NCBI GenBank assembly: GCA_020736575.1
Contig: JAGPYM010000003.1
Coordinates: forward strand, 1,054,001 to 1,118,000
Direction of reading: 5' to 3'
Length of the DNA: 64,000 bases
Origin: Thelonectria olida
Lineage: Eukaryota; Ascomycota; Sordariomycetes; Hypocreales; Nectriaceae
In this document: piece by piece, positions 35,464 to 47,872 of the stretch
Numbering within the stretch: the first letter of the stretch is position 1
Layout of the letters: each line of letters opens with the position of its first letter
Position numbers and translations under genes: made by a program
The notes under the pieces: model-generated
Told to the model about the DNA's origin: nothing
The model's database searches: none
What the model saw: only the letters and a program-made list of their open reading frames with translations

Positions 35464-38400
35464 TAGTAACGCTAGAGTTGCCAATCTACTGGGCTCGCCC
35501 TGAGACTGACAACTTCGCTTGCGACCACCCATGATCAACCAGTTCGGTTGCTTAACTCGCTTTGCCAGGGCAGAAACGTGGTCGGCCAAGCCTCTTTGTT
35601 CTGAACCCTCCATCGAAGTGGTCCATCCTTGCTTTCAACGAATCCACCGGGAGCCCCTCACCGACAATGCATGTTCATCAATAATTGCTTTTCTTTTTAG
35701 CAGCAGGGGTGATGGGCTCCCGACATTTGCTTTTTCCAAATATCTATGTATCTTGGTCCACCAGAATATCGAAATACATAAAGTGCATCTCTGCGAATTA
35801 CGGAGTAGCATTTCAAGTAACTCCTCACGGGCCTTATGGTGGCCCTGGCGAGCTCTCCTCCAGAAACAATGCGTTGACTAGTCCAGGTAGGTTGGTCGAT
35901 CCCCCAAGGCAGTTTGGCTACATCCACCTTGACGTGCCTGTTGGCTGCGCATGAAGTGAGAGTGCAGCCCTGGTGACAACTGCTCGGCAAATAAGTGCGA
36001 CAGAGGCAGGCCTGAAGCAGTATGCGTCCCCGTTTCTACTACGTATCTCACGCAACCTTTATTGTTCCCGAGTGTCTCGAATCAAACACGATCCAACATA
36101 ACCTTTCCAGATGCCGATGAGCCCCCACGCAAAAGATCGCGAGTGCTTTGTCTGGTGGCTTATCTGCACGAAGCGAGAGTCTCGACTTGGTGAGCGCACG
36201 CCGCTATAGGGTCGCATCAGAACACGTTTGTACAATGGCTTTTGCATAATTATGATATGTGCCTATTCAGAGCGTTTTCCCAGAGAAGCAGCTCCGGTCC
36301 ATGATTCGCAACGCCCGACTTTGTTTTTGCTTTTGCCAATGGCGGGGGGCCAGCAACCTGCAACCTTGACTCAACATGCGATCCCCTGGCCTTCTCGGAG
36401 CCAGGGCTTATTACTCCTGGTGGGCCGTCACCTACTTAACCATGCTGCTTAACATGGTTGTCCTTGTCTGGCGCCATTCGGGGTGGCATCGAGACCTCGC
36501 AAACCTTCAGGCGTCGAAAGGACAGATGTAGCATTAACCTGGCCCGCGTTGAGTCAGTCTCGCTTCCTGTCAGGACCTCCTGGGATCGGAACGTGGATGA
36601 AGACTTTCAAGTTGAGGGCAAGCTGGCAGGCAACAGAGACCCAGTTGTGCTCAATTGCCAGGCAGCAATGGCGAGAAGTACACATCAGTTCACCGCAATC
36701 TCTCCACTTCCCGAGCGGCATGGCCTTGAACGAACCATCCTCTTGACTCTATTTGACGACCCCGAAATAGCCGAGTTCTCACTTCTTATGGGGAATCTGC
36801 TCTCCTCAGCTGTATGGAGACCAACGACGAGGTGGGTGAGGGGTAGACACAATTCTCAGCACGGCCCATGGATGGTCAAACATACACTTATTGCCGAATG
36901 TGTTGCCAAAACCCGGCTTGCCCAAACGAGTAACCCCCATAAGCCTGGGGCCGGCTGAGGCTGGGGCATTCTGATGAAGCCACAACGGCTTTCAGCCAGC
37001 TGTTGCTATCCCTAGTGCAGTCTCATCCCTAGGTGAGCACTGCCTGTGATTTGAGCATTGACGAAGTACTTTGCACACATGACGAATTATTCGCATTGAT
37101 ACATACCCAGGTACTCCATTTTCTACCCATTGAGAAAGTCATTCACCCCTGAGCGTATTCAATTCGATGCTTCATCTGATGGCTGGAGGAATGTGCCACG
37201 TTCCATGAATTCGAGGTCGCGGCTCCAGACTCAAGTGTCGCTTAGATCGACAGAAGATCCTCTGTTCGCCACACAGAGTCCCCATGACTAGTTACTGCGG
37301 ATCATTCGATGAACAAATGGACACGAATGTCCAACTGCCGCGAAACATGTCGAGACCCTTCCTAGGACGCGTTCAGAAGCCTTTATGAATAACTCGAGTA
37401 CGTTCTCTCAAATAGCGCAATCCCTCAAGAGCCTTTCTAGGCCTAGTGGGCTTGAGGTTGAGACCAAGGAGAATTGATGCGAATTGATGACACCTATGGG
37501 TACATGGAGGTACCTCCTGATCCAACGGCCCAATCACTAGCGAGTTAGTACTGATTCGGCTTTGCCTTGTTGGTTGAGTGAAGGAAACCTCGAAGATGCG
37601 GAAGAAGATGGTGCTGGACTGGCTTATCTTGGCATGATTAGCAACATTTGCTTTGGCGAGTGGTTAGCAGTTTACACGCCCAATCGAACCATTGTTTGGC
37701 TGCCTCAATATCGCCTGTTACGCGAACGAAGGCGGACGCGAAGAACCAAGCCTGGGAGCTCTCAGCGTTAAAAGCCACTTCCGAGAAGCCGGTGTTAACT
37801 GACAATCAACTACCGCGCAGCAGCACTTTGAAAAAGCTCATTCAAGCTCGAGAAACGACCGAGCATGGAGATGTGAAGCACTACGAATAGCTATGCAAGA
37901 TGTTTGGATGCATTGTCTCTCACCGCCCGAGGTGTGGCTCGGACGGTCTGGACGCTGAGGGGGTTTGAGTTTGGCGGCGCCCAAGTCAAGGTGCGGACCG
38001 TGACTGACTCCCGTCTTTTCCCTAGCTCAGTCACCGTGACTGGACGGGCAAATGGATCCAACCAGGTTGCTGGCATCTGCTCGGACGGGCTCGACTGTTC
38101 CGAAGAAACGTGCTCAAGGATCGACGTCATGGCTGAAAGCCAGCCGCGCGCTTGGGGCTTGGTGGCGGACGGATATTGCAACTCACACCTCCAGGAACGA
38201 GGGGGTAGTCTAATTACTGAAGGATGGTTATTCGACTGACTGCTTGGAAGGATTCCTGAGACGGTTCATGCTTCACCTCTCGGCATAATAATGCCACTAC
38301 CGTAGCCAAAGTCGCAGTTCCAAGGAGGACCGGTGTGCGCGCGATCTCTCGATCCCCGGTGGTGAGCGGACCTGCAGCATTGACACGCAGCACGTCGTGG

Positions 38401-41400
38401 CATCTCGTCATCTGGGGTGTTCACCATTTGAAGACCCTGGCGATCTCTCAGGATGGCGCAGGTCTGCACTACCTGCACTACCACGCTGGTGGTCTCGATC
38501 GGGCTGCAGATGGATCTGTCTTGTCTGTTGGCCCACCAGTCAACCTCGTATCCAAAACGCCCAAAGGCCAAACAACCGGATAGGACTCTCTCATCAGCCT
38601 GCTGATCCTCCCAATGGACGTCGGGTTTTGAGCAAATGTGCCAAGTTGGTCCCCACCCACCAGCCTTGGGCAACTCGTCAACTGACACCCTGCTTGGGCA
38701 TAGCAACCCCAGTCTACCGGCTGCCCATGCCAACGCCACAAGTTTTAGCATGACCCAATCTGATGTTGGACCCAAGCCGGAGCATTCAGCCCAAGCAAGT
38801 CAACGAGGATGAAGCTGGCATGAGAAAGTCCAGAAGTCGGTTGACTCTCAACTAATTACGAATAGTCGGTAGTTGGAGGGTAACGGCCAAGAACCAGGGA
38901 AAATTGTTGGCGAATCTCGAACAGATCTGCCACCCCCGGGCCGGGACGATCTTGGAAGAAAATCTTCTGACCGGGCCGGTACTTGGGGCAAGATGCGGTG
39001 AGCCACTCTTGGCACGGCAACTGGACAGACGATGGAAAGGCTCAATGGGCTCTCCGTCTCGACCTTTGTTGGAGTTAAGACTGTGAGGCATTCACAATGA
39101 ACAACGGCCACGGTCAGAACTACGGGACGAATAGGCGTCGCCCAATCCACAAGCTGCTGTGGGACGAGAACCCCCACGAAGACGTGTGATGGTGGTTTGA
39201 AGAAGACCGGTCATATCTCTGATCAACAAGGGTATCGATGAGTGCGGAGAAATACAGAGCGCCCAATGCGTGCCGTCTCGCCGGCGCTGGTTTGAGGATG
39301 GGGATGCCTTGTTCAGGGTCCACGATCTCCATGAAAGAAAAAAAAAAGACGCTGGTCATGATTCTTCTGGCTGGCTGGACTCGCTGCGGCTGGAGGCCCA
39401 TGACAGGGGCTGCACGGTCTTCGGGCTTGGATTCTTGAATGCACCAACCATGGAAAATCGAAAACATCCCCAGACGAGAGAGGGAGAAGTCACCGTGCTT
39501 CTCGGGACTGGGGGCGTGCCGGTGCTGCATTCTGTCCCTACGGGCCGCGATGATATTATGGGGTGGAAGATGATGCAGCCCAGATCCCAGAAAGACGCAT
39601 CGCCAGTCAACTGTCAACTGTCAATTTGCAAAGTGTCAACCCCAGGTTTTGAGGCTTGCTTTGGCTGATGAGCGAGGGTTGACTTGCAACTTGGCTGGCC
39701 GAGCGCGCTCCCCTTGGCAATGTGCACTTCAAGAACACTGCACACGAAAACTGTTCATACCGGAGCTGGGCTACCTCTAACTGTTAGTGTCGGACTGAGC
39801 GATTCATGCTCGCAGGCATCCATCCCCTTTGCCTTGCTTCTGGCCGACGAAGGGCTCCAAGGATCGCCATCTTGGCTTCGTTGGCTGGCTCCCTTGAAAC
39901 GCGTGCTCGCTGTGCCGCTCACTTACCCCAGGAGTTCGGGTCGATCAACCCATCGCTCCAAGCCATGGGTTCGTTGCCCATGATTGCACCCGGGTCCCTC
40001 CCCAGCCAGACAGACACCCGTCACCTGAGAGCGCCAACAGCAAAGAAAAAAAAAAAGCTTGATGAGGCTATACATAGCACTTCTAGCATGGTCAGCATTG
40101 CACCAAACTCCGAACTCGTATAAGTCCGGCGCCGATAGCCCGGTCGTGGAGACGCCTTCGCTACTTCGAGACATGTCGTTCGCTGGACAGGCTAGAAAAG
40201 GAGGGGACACGGCTCGGGCGTTGGCCGAAGAGCGAGACTTGCTTCTTTCCATTTTGTGCCTCTTGTCGTTTGCCGTTTGTTGTGCAAGTTCCGGTATGTA
40301 CGAATACAGATACCCCGGACTGGGGAGGAGGAGCCTGAGGAGGCGAAGGATCGACAAGCATCCACCGTCCATGGCGGGGCTCTTGACTTGATTACTCGCG
40401 GGAATTGCCATTTCGCGTTGTGGTGATGAGGCCAGCCATTGCGAGTTTCCATTGCAACCAACAGCTCTGGTGGGGGCTCGTGGGGAAGCGGTGTGCGACT
40501 TGTTTGGGCATGCATTGGATGGCCTCACAGCTGCTGTGCGAAGTTGGACTGAATAAGGACTCATTGGTAAAGGCCTTGAAAGCCGTTACATCATCGGGAC
40601 TCGAGAAGCGGTGTCACGGGTTACAATTGGCAACACTGGCAACAACGTTTGAACCACAAGCGCCCGACGAGACGGCCGTCGAGGCCATGGATGGCCGCCG
40701 GCGTATTATCAAACATTACGTCTCGCCTTCTCGTTCGGCAGTGTGCAGTCCAGCCGGCCACGGAGAGCCAATGACGGCTTCTTCCCCTCTCACTCGCCGC
40801 CCACCGTGAGTTGCGTGTCCACCTCGGACGCCTGGTCAGCCTGTGTCCTGGAGCTGCGCGGTGGGATGCAGGTGATTCGGCGGTGGGGGAGTTGGGGACG
40901 AGGCAAAAGAAAAGAAAGAAACGCGTCTCGTGCGCAGTCACGGGTGGGATGTGTGTGTGTGGGCTCATCTCTCAGTATCCTCCTTGCACACCTACCAAGG
41001 GATGTAGTGTCACTACTGTGTTCCCTCCCCCGCGCGGCGCATCGCTGCTTGTGCCGTGATCAAGCGCTCGAACAAGACTCGACTTTCTCTCTCTGTCTCT
41101 CCTCCCCTATCGGATGCAGGGAGAGGCCAGCCATTTTACATGTCACCCCGTGTGTGAGAGAAAGACGCGTCTGTGTGTTGGTGGACACACGGCACGCAGC
41201 ACAATGCATACCGGTATGGGGAGTTTGGTCTGTTTTAACTGGGTCTTGCAATGTGATTCATGCAAGTTGCGAGTCAGGACCGGACGAATGCTGTGCGTTG
41301 CGACGGAGCTGTGTCTTGAACAATACGACCTGCACGGGCTGATGGAAGTGTGTCTCAGTCAGGCTTGGGAATCACCAAAAACAAAACAAAAAAAAAATCG

Positions 41401-42007
41401 GAGGGAGACAGCGCACATGATGAGGCTGCTGACATGGATGTGGGCGCCATGCAATATCTCAGGGGTGCAAGCTTGGGGAGCTTGGGACATTCGTGGTGAA
41501 GCGGCAAGCCACCGTCAAAGGTGAGCGCCATGTCTCACTGCAGCGGCCGTTTGCTCCGGCCGGGCCCATGCCGGGCCTACCCCGTGCCGTCGCCGTAGCG
41601 CGCCCGGCCCGACAAGCTGAAGACCAGGGAGGACTACATACGTACGAAGTTGTAACTGCGAGTTGGTTGTGGTTATCATATCATGACAGCTCGAGCTGCA
41701 TCACAAAGGCACAGAATAGAACCGAGTCTCGTCGCCGTACTTCTCATTTCCTATCTCTCAAGAGACTACTACCTATGCAATTCCACTATCAAGTGCCTGC
41801 CAATCGCATGTAGAGTAAACTAAACACATTGATTCCTGACTTTATTCATCGACAAGAGATATCCCCATAGACGTTGGTAGACAAAGTGACAAAAAGACTG
41901 CCCTAGACCAAATCAACATCTCACGATATCACAATGAATCTCTCTCAAGACACCACCTTCCAAGATCAGTCGCAAACAAATGTAGAGCAAAACATCGCTC
42001 TCGTCCT

Positions 42008-45000
42008 TCACACCTGACGAGGCACAACCTCGTCCTCTCTTTCATCAATTCTGGTCTTCCCAAGACCGATCTTCAAGGCGTCCCTCTTGAACGCAGACCT
42101 GAGTGCACTCATACTCCGTGTCGACTTTGGGACGCGTCTCTTCGGTGCCTCATTGCTGGGCTTGCGAGGGCTTTGAGACTCAACCTGGAATCCGTCGGGA
42201 CTCGTTGCTTTGTACTCGGCCGTTTCCGTCCCACTAACTTCAGATTCAGCGACTGAGCGCAGAGATTCAAGACGCGAAGTGGCAGGCAGTGGAGGGACTG
42301 GAGGCGGAGGTGAAGTGAACAACGGCTCTGGCGCATCCGATATGAAGTCTCGCCACTTGACGAGGGTTTCCGTACTTTGTCTACGGCTTAATCTGCTTCG
42401 AATATCTTCCTGGCTTCTCATTTGAGAAAGGGATGGCTTCCGCATGGATGCTCCCGGAGGACTGACTGGGTTCTGTGATCTTGGGTATCCGACTCGGTTC
42501 TTAAAGTATAGAGCTCGCTCCCTCTTATCCCCCCCATCTTCTCCGCCGCCGGCCATCCAAGATGACGTGCACGGTGGTTCAGCAGTTGGCTCCTCAAATG
42601 GACGCCAATATGCAGAAGGTGTGCCAGGAGTCCTGGGTGTTGAACCGCCATACTGAGACCAATTCCGTTTGCGGAACAAACTCCCAATTGTCGAAGAAGG
42701 CGTTTGCGGAGTTTTGAGATCTGTGCCCTCCGATGAGGGTGTTTGAGTCGTCTCCGTTCTCGAGAGGTCACTGCTATTAGGCTTCGAAGAAGCAACCTCA
42801 TCCACAGTGTCAAGTCCTTGAGAGGATACATGAGAGACATCTGCCCCAGCAGGTTTGCGAAGGGGAGCGTCCCTGAGCGGCCCAAAGCCATTTGAGTATT
42901 GCCGAAGATATGCTGATAGTCGACTTCGAGTCCGGAGTTGGGTCGGCAGATTGCGCTCTGTCTGTAGGGGGGATTTTGAACCGTTGGGTCCAATACTTTC
43001 TTCGTATGCATCGTAATGGCCAGCATCGCGAGTACCACGCTGTGGCAAAGTTCTATGGTTCCGAACCTGTGAATTGTATTGCCGGGGTGGGGTTGGAGGC
43101 ATACTCCTGTCAAACAAAAGGCTTCCCTGTTGCTGACGAGCATGAGGGTGATCTTCGAATGGTACCTCGTCAAGTCGTTCCATGCCGTGTGCTCCTCTGG
43201 CTACATTGGTAGCTATATTGGCGTATGCATCAGTCCTGGATGCCTCCAGCTTATTCTTATCGGACAGCTTCAGGTATCTAGAGGTCAGTGACTTGGCTTG
43301 CCCCTTAGGATGTCTAGGAGTGAACCCTGAAGGGCCCTCGTCCGCGATCTTGAAAGGCGAGCCTGCCTGTAGGTTTGTCGATGATGGCGTCGGCGTGATG
43401 GTTGTCGACGGATAGCTTGGAATGTTTTCGGGGATGTTTGGAATACCCTGCAAATCTCCACCCAAACGCTTTGGTGCTGCAAAAGCTCTTTTATGCCCAC
43501 TCAATGGGCTATGGTGTTGATCTCCGTGGTGGTTCGTTTTACCCATTTCCAGGATGTCTCGTTCGGATTCCTTGTATTCTCTCCATTGGGATGGGAATAG
43601 GTCTCCTAGAGCCTTCCGCCGGCAACTTCTGCCTTCTTCTTTCTGCTGGGAGTTTCGCCCACCAATACGAAGCGGTTCTGGGCGTATACCAGAGCCCCTG
43701 GAGTCTCCCGAAAGAGAACCCCATACATCTGCCGAGGATGCCAGAGGGAGCTCTGCAGTGGAACTTTGGACTAATAGGGGGCGCTGTGAGTCGTTTGGGT
43801 GTACCTGTCCACCGGCGCCTCCAACAACGTGCTTCATCAGCATAGAGGGCGTCAACCGTGACGATTGTTGCACAGAAATAGGGAAACGAGCCAACGGGGT
43901 GCAAGTCTCTGATTGAGGGCTGTGCGTGACACCTCTGCGAGCGGTCAGTGGGCTCGGGCGACTTGACGGGGATGACTCCAAGAAAGACAGAAGTGGTTTC
44001 TCTGTCTCAGTGTTGTGAGTTTTGGGTGCGTTGGGGGTCGTGAGTGCCTGCTCATGCGCCTTCCTCTCAAAACCCGTAGTCACTGGGCATTCTCGCAACT
44101 CGGGCGACACGCTTCTCCTCTCTCCCCTTGCCTTTCCTTCAATATCAAGCCTGGCAACTTCTGGGTCTGCGACAATGGATGCATCATGGTCAAAGTTGTT
44201 CGTAGCTGCTCTGATTTTCTGTGATAACTCTGATCCTCCCGTCATGGGAGATTCTGAGTGAATGTCAAGCCGATCTCGGGACTCCTGAGATTCGGTACTA
44301 TCGTCGGAAGAAGGGATGCCTTCCGCCAACCTATCTTCTTCGTAGCTCTTGTTCGTGTCAGGTTTCGAGGCCTCCGCATCGGATTCAGCAGTCTGCTCGG
44401 TTGAGTTGAAAGATGAGGCGTCCATGAAGTTAGGAAGCAGAGCTGGCAGGTCGCCAAGATGAAGAGAGAGTCGTTTCCAACCTCTGTCTTGTTTGTCCGG
44501 TTTCACCGTTACCACAGAGTCCGTGTCAGAGTCGTCTTGTTCAGGCTGAACTAGGATAGTGGGGTATTTATGATCTGTGGTCTTTAGAGAACCAATGTCC
44601 CGTCGAATGCACGCTGGTATCCTCGGAATGATAATGAACTTCTCCCACCGGGGGGTCCAGAACCATTTCTTCTCTGGCTTCGGCAGCTCGCATTGTCGGT
44701 TCTCTCGTTCCGAGAGTGATTTCTCAATGAGGTAGAGCCGTACATATTCCATTGGAGACAACCTGGCCTTTCCAAGCTGATACTTCAACTTCGGGCCATA
44801 GCTCGCCCGCAGATGGCCTGGTTGAGTGATAGCTGTTGTGTCATCGGAAGAACATGTTGCATGCATATTCCAGGAGCTCTCCTCGGGGATCGGTTCGGGG
44901 CAAGAAATCTGGGGTTTGAATTGCCGGCGGCGTTTTTTGCTGCTGAACTTCAGGGAGCCAGAAGTGAGCGCGGGTTGTCGAGGCTTTCCAGCTCCTGGGT

Positions 45001-45247
45001 CTTCCGTCTTTGGGGTGTCCTTCAAGTCGTTTCGAGATCGCATTCGCTTGACAATCTTTTGTAGGACCTTGGGGGTCAAGTTTGCACGAAAGTACTCTGG
45101 AATCGGCGGTAGTGGAGGGACGGGTGGCACATCTTCCTTCAACACCTGACGTCGCTTTCTCTTGTTTAGGCCGTCGTTGACTAGGACTTGGAGGAGGTCT
45201 TTGGGCGCTTCCTCTGGTTCGCATTCGTCATCGCTGTCGATGTTGTA
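42008..45247 (-). pseudogene. Downstream part of a long disordered fungal protein, in frame after a TAG codon
   Basis: After the TAG at 45250-45248 the same frame stays open for 1,079 codons to TGA at 42010-42008. No ATG occurs in the first 68 codons; the first is at 45043. The product is Ser/Pro/Arg-rich and largely disordered. It starts with an acidic stretch (YNIDSDDECEPEEAPKD), then PPVPPLPPIPEYF, and contains VRLYLIEKSLSERE followed by KKWFWTPRWEKFIIIPRIPACIRRDIG, an ordered-looking patch near the start. Many Ser/Arg phosphorylation-like sites follow. It ends in a basic tail (MSALRSAFKRDALKIGLGKTR). The lack of a proper start and the natural continuity with the upstream frame argue that both halves are one gene. 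I recognise no family. Whether the stop is bypassed by splicing, read through, a real mutation or an assembly error cannot be told from sequence alone. Confidence 0.5.
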
Positions 45248-46568
45248 CTAGAAATCTCGAGCCTTGACTTCCTTCGGAATCAGGAGCCCTAGTATCGACA
45301 TCTCAAGAGGGCTGATGTCGAGTTCCTGCGCAAGAGGGTGTTGGTAGAATTCCGTCTTGGAGAGATCCGCCGGGTACGAAAGCACAGGGGCGATGTTGGT
45401 ATCCTGAGCAAACAATGCACCATCAGTTTTGGCGGCCGAGATTTCTCTACCTGGCATTCCACGAAGAAGTGGGTTAGAGGCTAGAATGGCCGAAGCTCTT
45501 CGAGGCGGAATCCTGGAAGAGTGTCGAGAAACAGATGAGGGATCTGTACTTATGGTAATCTCGGGACATGTCTTGCTAGGAGAAATGCTGGATGACTCAG
45601 GTGTGGTTGAGCTTGTTTTGCGGGATATGTAGGAGGACTCGAGAGATGAACCTCGTCGAGGAGTGGTACTCTGTCGCTCAGATGCATCCAGTACCGCCAA
45701 GCAGATGTCTTCCAGCTTCTTCACCTCCTCACAATATCGAATTAAAGAGTCCCGAGCCTGGTCATAGCCGGGAATATCGCACCAACCAAGCAGTTTCATC
45801 TTGATCGCTTGCTGGCGCTGGTCAGAAGAAGGTTGATCGCTCATCAAGTGCTGGAAGACGGAGAAGCGAATGCTGCCTCGAAGGCCTGCAGAGTAAGGGG
45901 TTGGGTCGTGATCGTCTTCGTCCTCAAGCAAGGCGACAGGTGGAAACAGAGCGTTGAGTCGAGCCATTATCTTTGGCACTTGGCTTTTCTGATCACCAGC
46001 CTGGGCTAGATCGTCTATGAGTATCTGTAAGGTTTCGTGTCAGATCTTAGCTATGTTGAATGGGAATGGAGGTAGCACTTACACAAGTTCTAAAACCCAA
46101 ATGGAAATGACCGTAGTGAACTAGGGCTTGTCGGTGGAGCTCTTTGATGGCGAGGAGGTGTTGGTCGCTAGTAGTTGAGTGATCGATCACCCTTTTGGTG
46201 GCCTTCATGAGATGCAGACGGTGAGCTTCCATGGCATCTAGATAGCCGAGGCCATCCATGACGCGAGATTTGTTCATTGCTCCATCTTCGGCGCGCAAAA
46301 AGATGTTGCGAGATGCTTCTTTGAGATGCTTTCGAGGATTTGCACTGTAGTTGATGCTTCTTGCAGCGCGGATAGCTGGCCATGCTGCTTCGAGGTCGGC
46401 TTGAAGGGCTCGGTTGTTGTCGAAAGAGCAAAGGCGATGGCGAATATCCTGGGCGAAACCGCACTCTTGAGGTTTCGGTGCGGTACCTCCAGGATCAACA
46501 AGGCTTGTGAGGGCCTCGGAACCGGGACCAAGCCACCACTCCTCGAGCTCAGCTGCGAAGGGCGGCAT
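45248..46568 (-). CDS. Uncharacterised fungal protein, N-terminal 420 residues up to an in-frame amber codon
   Basis: Two exons, 46568-46083 and 46024-45248, joined by a 58-base GTAAGT..TTACAG intron, give 420 residues ending at TAG. The ATG (MPPFAAELEEWWLGPG) is preceded by a stop-poor but leader-like stretch. The N-terminal 230 residues are helical and ordered: ARSINYSANPRKHLKEASRN, ILIDDLAQAGDQKSQVPKI and LIRYCEEVKKLEDICLAVLDA. A Ser-rich linker of about 100 residues comes next, then a second ordered patch just before the stop (LDISPLEMSILGLLIPKEVKAR). The ordered patch ends abruptly at the stop, which is unusual for a natural C-terminus. The frame reopens at once for 1,079 codons. The gene is divergent from the mitochondrial ATPase gene, sharing 1.3 kb upstream. 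Function is unknown; no domain is recognised. Confidence 0.65.
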
Positions 46569-47872
46569 GGTGGTTGGAAGGAGAGTCGGAAAGTTGGTGA
46601 TGGCAGTGTAGCAGTCAAAATGGCGTTGTTGTGGTGAAGAGGTGAGTTTGTGTGAGAAGGGAAGGAAGTTGGGGAAAGGAAGGAAGAACAACCTAGGAAG
46701 GCAGTGGTTGGTCGAGATGTGAGGTAGTGAACAGCAGCGAGGTGGTGGCCCGGCTTGCAGCGACCATACACCTCGACCTCTCCTGGAGACTACAGCAGAC
46801 AACCATAAAAGATCAGACGAAACTGTCACTCGCTAAGCCTGTGTTCATGCAAACGCTTGAGCTGCCCATTATGAACAGCAAGCTCAATGGGATTTGCTGA
46901 AAGACCGAGTTGCTCGTAGAGACTCATCACGAACGCACTCGATAAAGCAATGGGTCTTGTTTGTGATTCATTTCCATATTGATGACCTACTTAGCATGAT
47001 GTGTTTATTCGTTGCTCCAAGTGCATGTCCCCAAGGTGAGAATCGGCAAGTACCTAGGTCGGTAATGGAGGGGAGGTGATGGTGGGATGGGAGGCAGTTC
47101 GGGGAAACGTCACTTGAGTCATCACGTGAAGAGCTGTTTGGCCGAGCTAAGTCGATTTGGACTTTGGGAAGAAGAAGAAGAAGCACACCTCATGCACCCT
47201 TAAATTAAGGTGCAGGCGAGTTTAATGAGCGTGGCAGCGACGCCCACCGGCTTTGGTCCAAAGGAGGCCTCGCAACCCCACAATGCCTCTCATTATCTCG
47301 CAGGTTCAGGTCTTTTTCTATCAAGTGAGACTCTGTGTCGAGAAGCTAGCCCTTGAATGGCCACCTATACGTGCGTAGAATAACCAAAGTACGGAACCTT
47401 GACGGTGACTGGGGCCACTTCCACTTCGACACCCCTTGTCCTGCTGAACCTAAGCTGTCAGCTCACCCAGTCGCGGGTTGTCTTGCAGTGACGTGTTCGC
47501 CATTCTCGGCGGGGCTTCTCGAGCCCAACCCACCATCCAGGGGCTGTCTGAGCCCTCCAGTGGGCGCTCAGCAGTGACGCTTTGCAGCTCAGGTCTCCAT
47601 GATCAGTGAGGAGCTGCAGACGTTGCGTGCCGACTGTCTGGTTAAGTTTCGCTGCACCAAGCCTAATCCGGGCCTGGACGTCAAACCTGCCAGCTCAAAG
47701 CTTCGTTGAATATCCCCGACTCTTTGAGTTCCTTTATTATTTGCTCCCTTTTCTTATTTTGTGTGCCCTCGCCCCGACTGCCGACCGTTTTCTTTGCCGT
47801 GGAATTGGCCCGTTTCCCTCCTGTTCCTGCACCCAGTGAGTGTGTCGTTCCGTACGTCGACCTCTCACAGCC
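46569..47872. other. Divergent promoter region between the amber-interrupted gene and the P-loop ATPase gene
   Basis: About 1.3 kb without a supported frame. TACCTAGGTC occurs at 47051-47060 and a GAA trinucleotide run near 47168-47183. Both neighbouring genes start outward from here, so the stretch should hold two promoters. Confidence 0.5.

Larger units (their letters stand above)
32861..42007. other. 9.1 kb stretch without a supportable gene
   Basis: Frames are short (mostly under 170 codons), overlap on both strands and lack recognisable motifs, splice patterns or domain-like composition. Contents I can name: a TACCTAGGTA motif at 34675-34684 followed by a partial inverted copy; TACGAAGTAC at 34717-34726; a perfect 16-base palindrome at 35448-35463; further TACGAAGTA/TACGGAGTA-like copies near 35799, 37060 and 41640; and short A-runs near 39340, 40047 and 41385. 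I see no terminal repeats, reverse transcriptase or transposase motifs. It may hold regulatory DNA for the divergent regulator gene, non-coding RNA, or very decayed mobile DNA. Confidence 0.5.

Noticed and set aside
40059..40391. 110-codon frame starting with a hydrophobic, signal-like stretch
   Set aside because: Composition is otherwise irregular, an antisense frame of 213 codons overlaps it, and there is no recognisable domain or promoter-like leader.
40743..41342. 199-codon Cys-rich frame in the gene-poor stretch
   Set aside because: The many Cys, Arg and Ser codons reflect TGTGTG and CTCTCT runs; no regular cysteine spacing and no signal peptide were seen.
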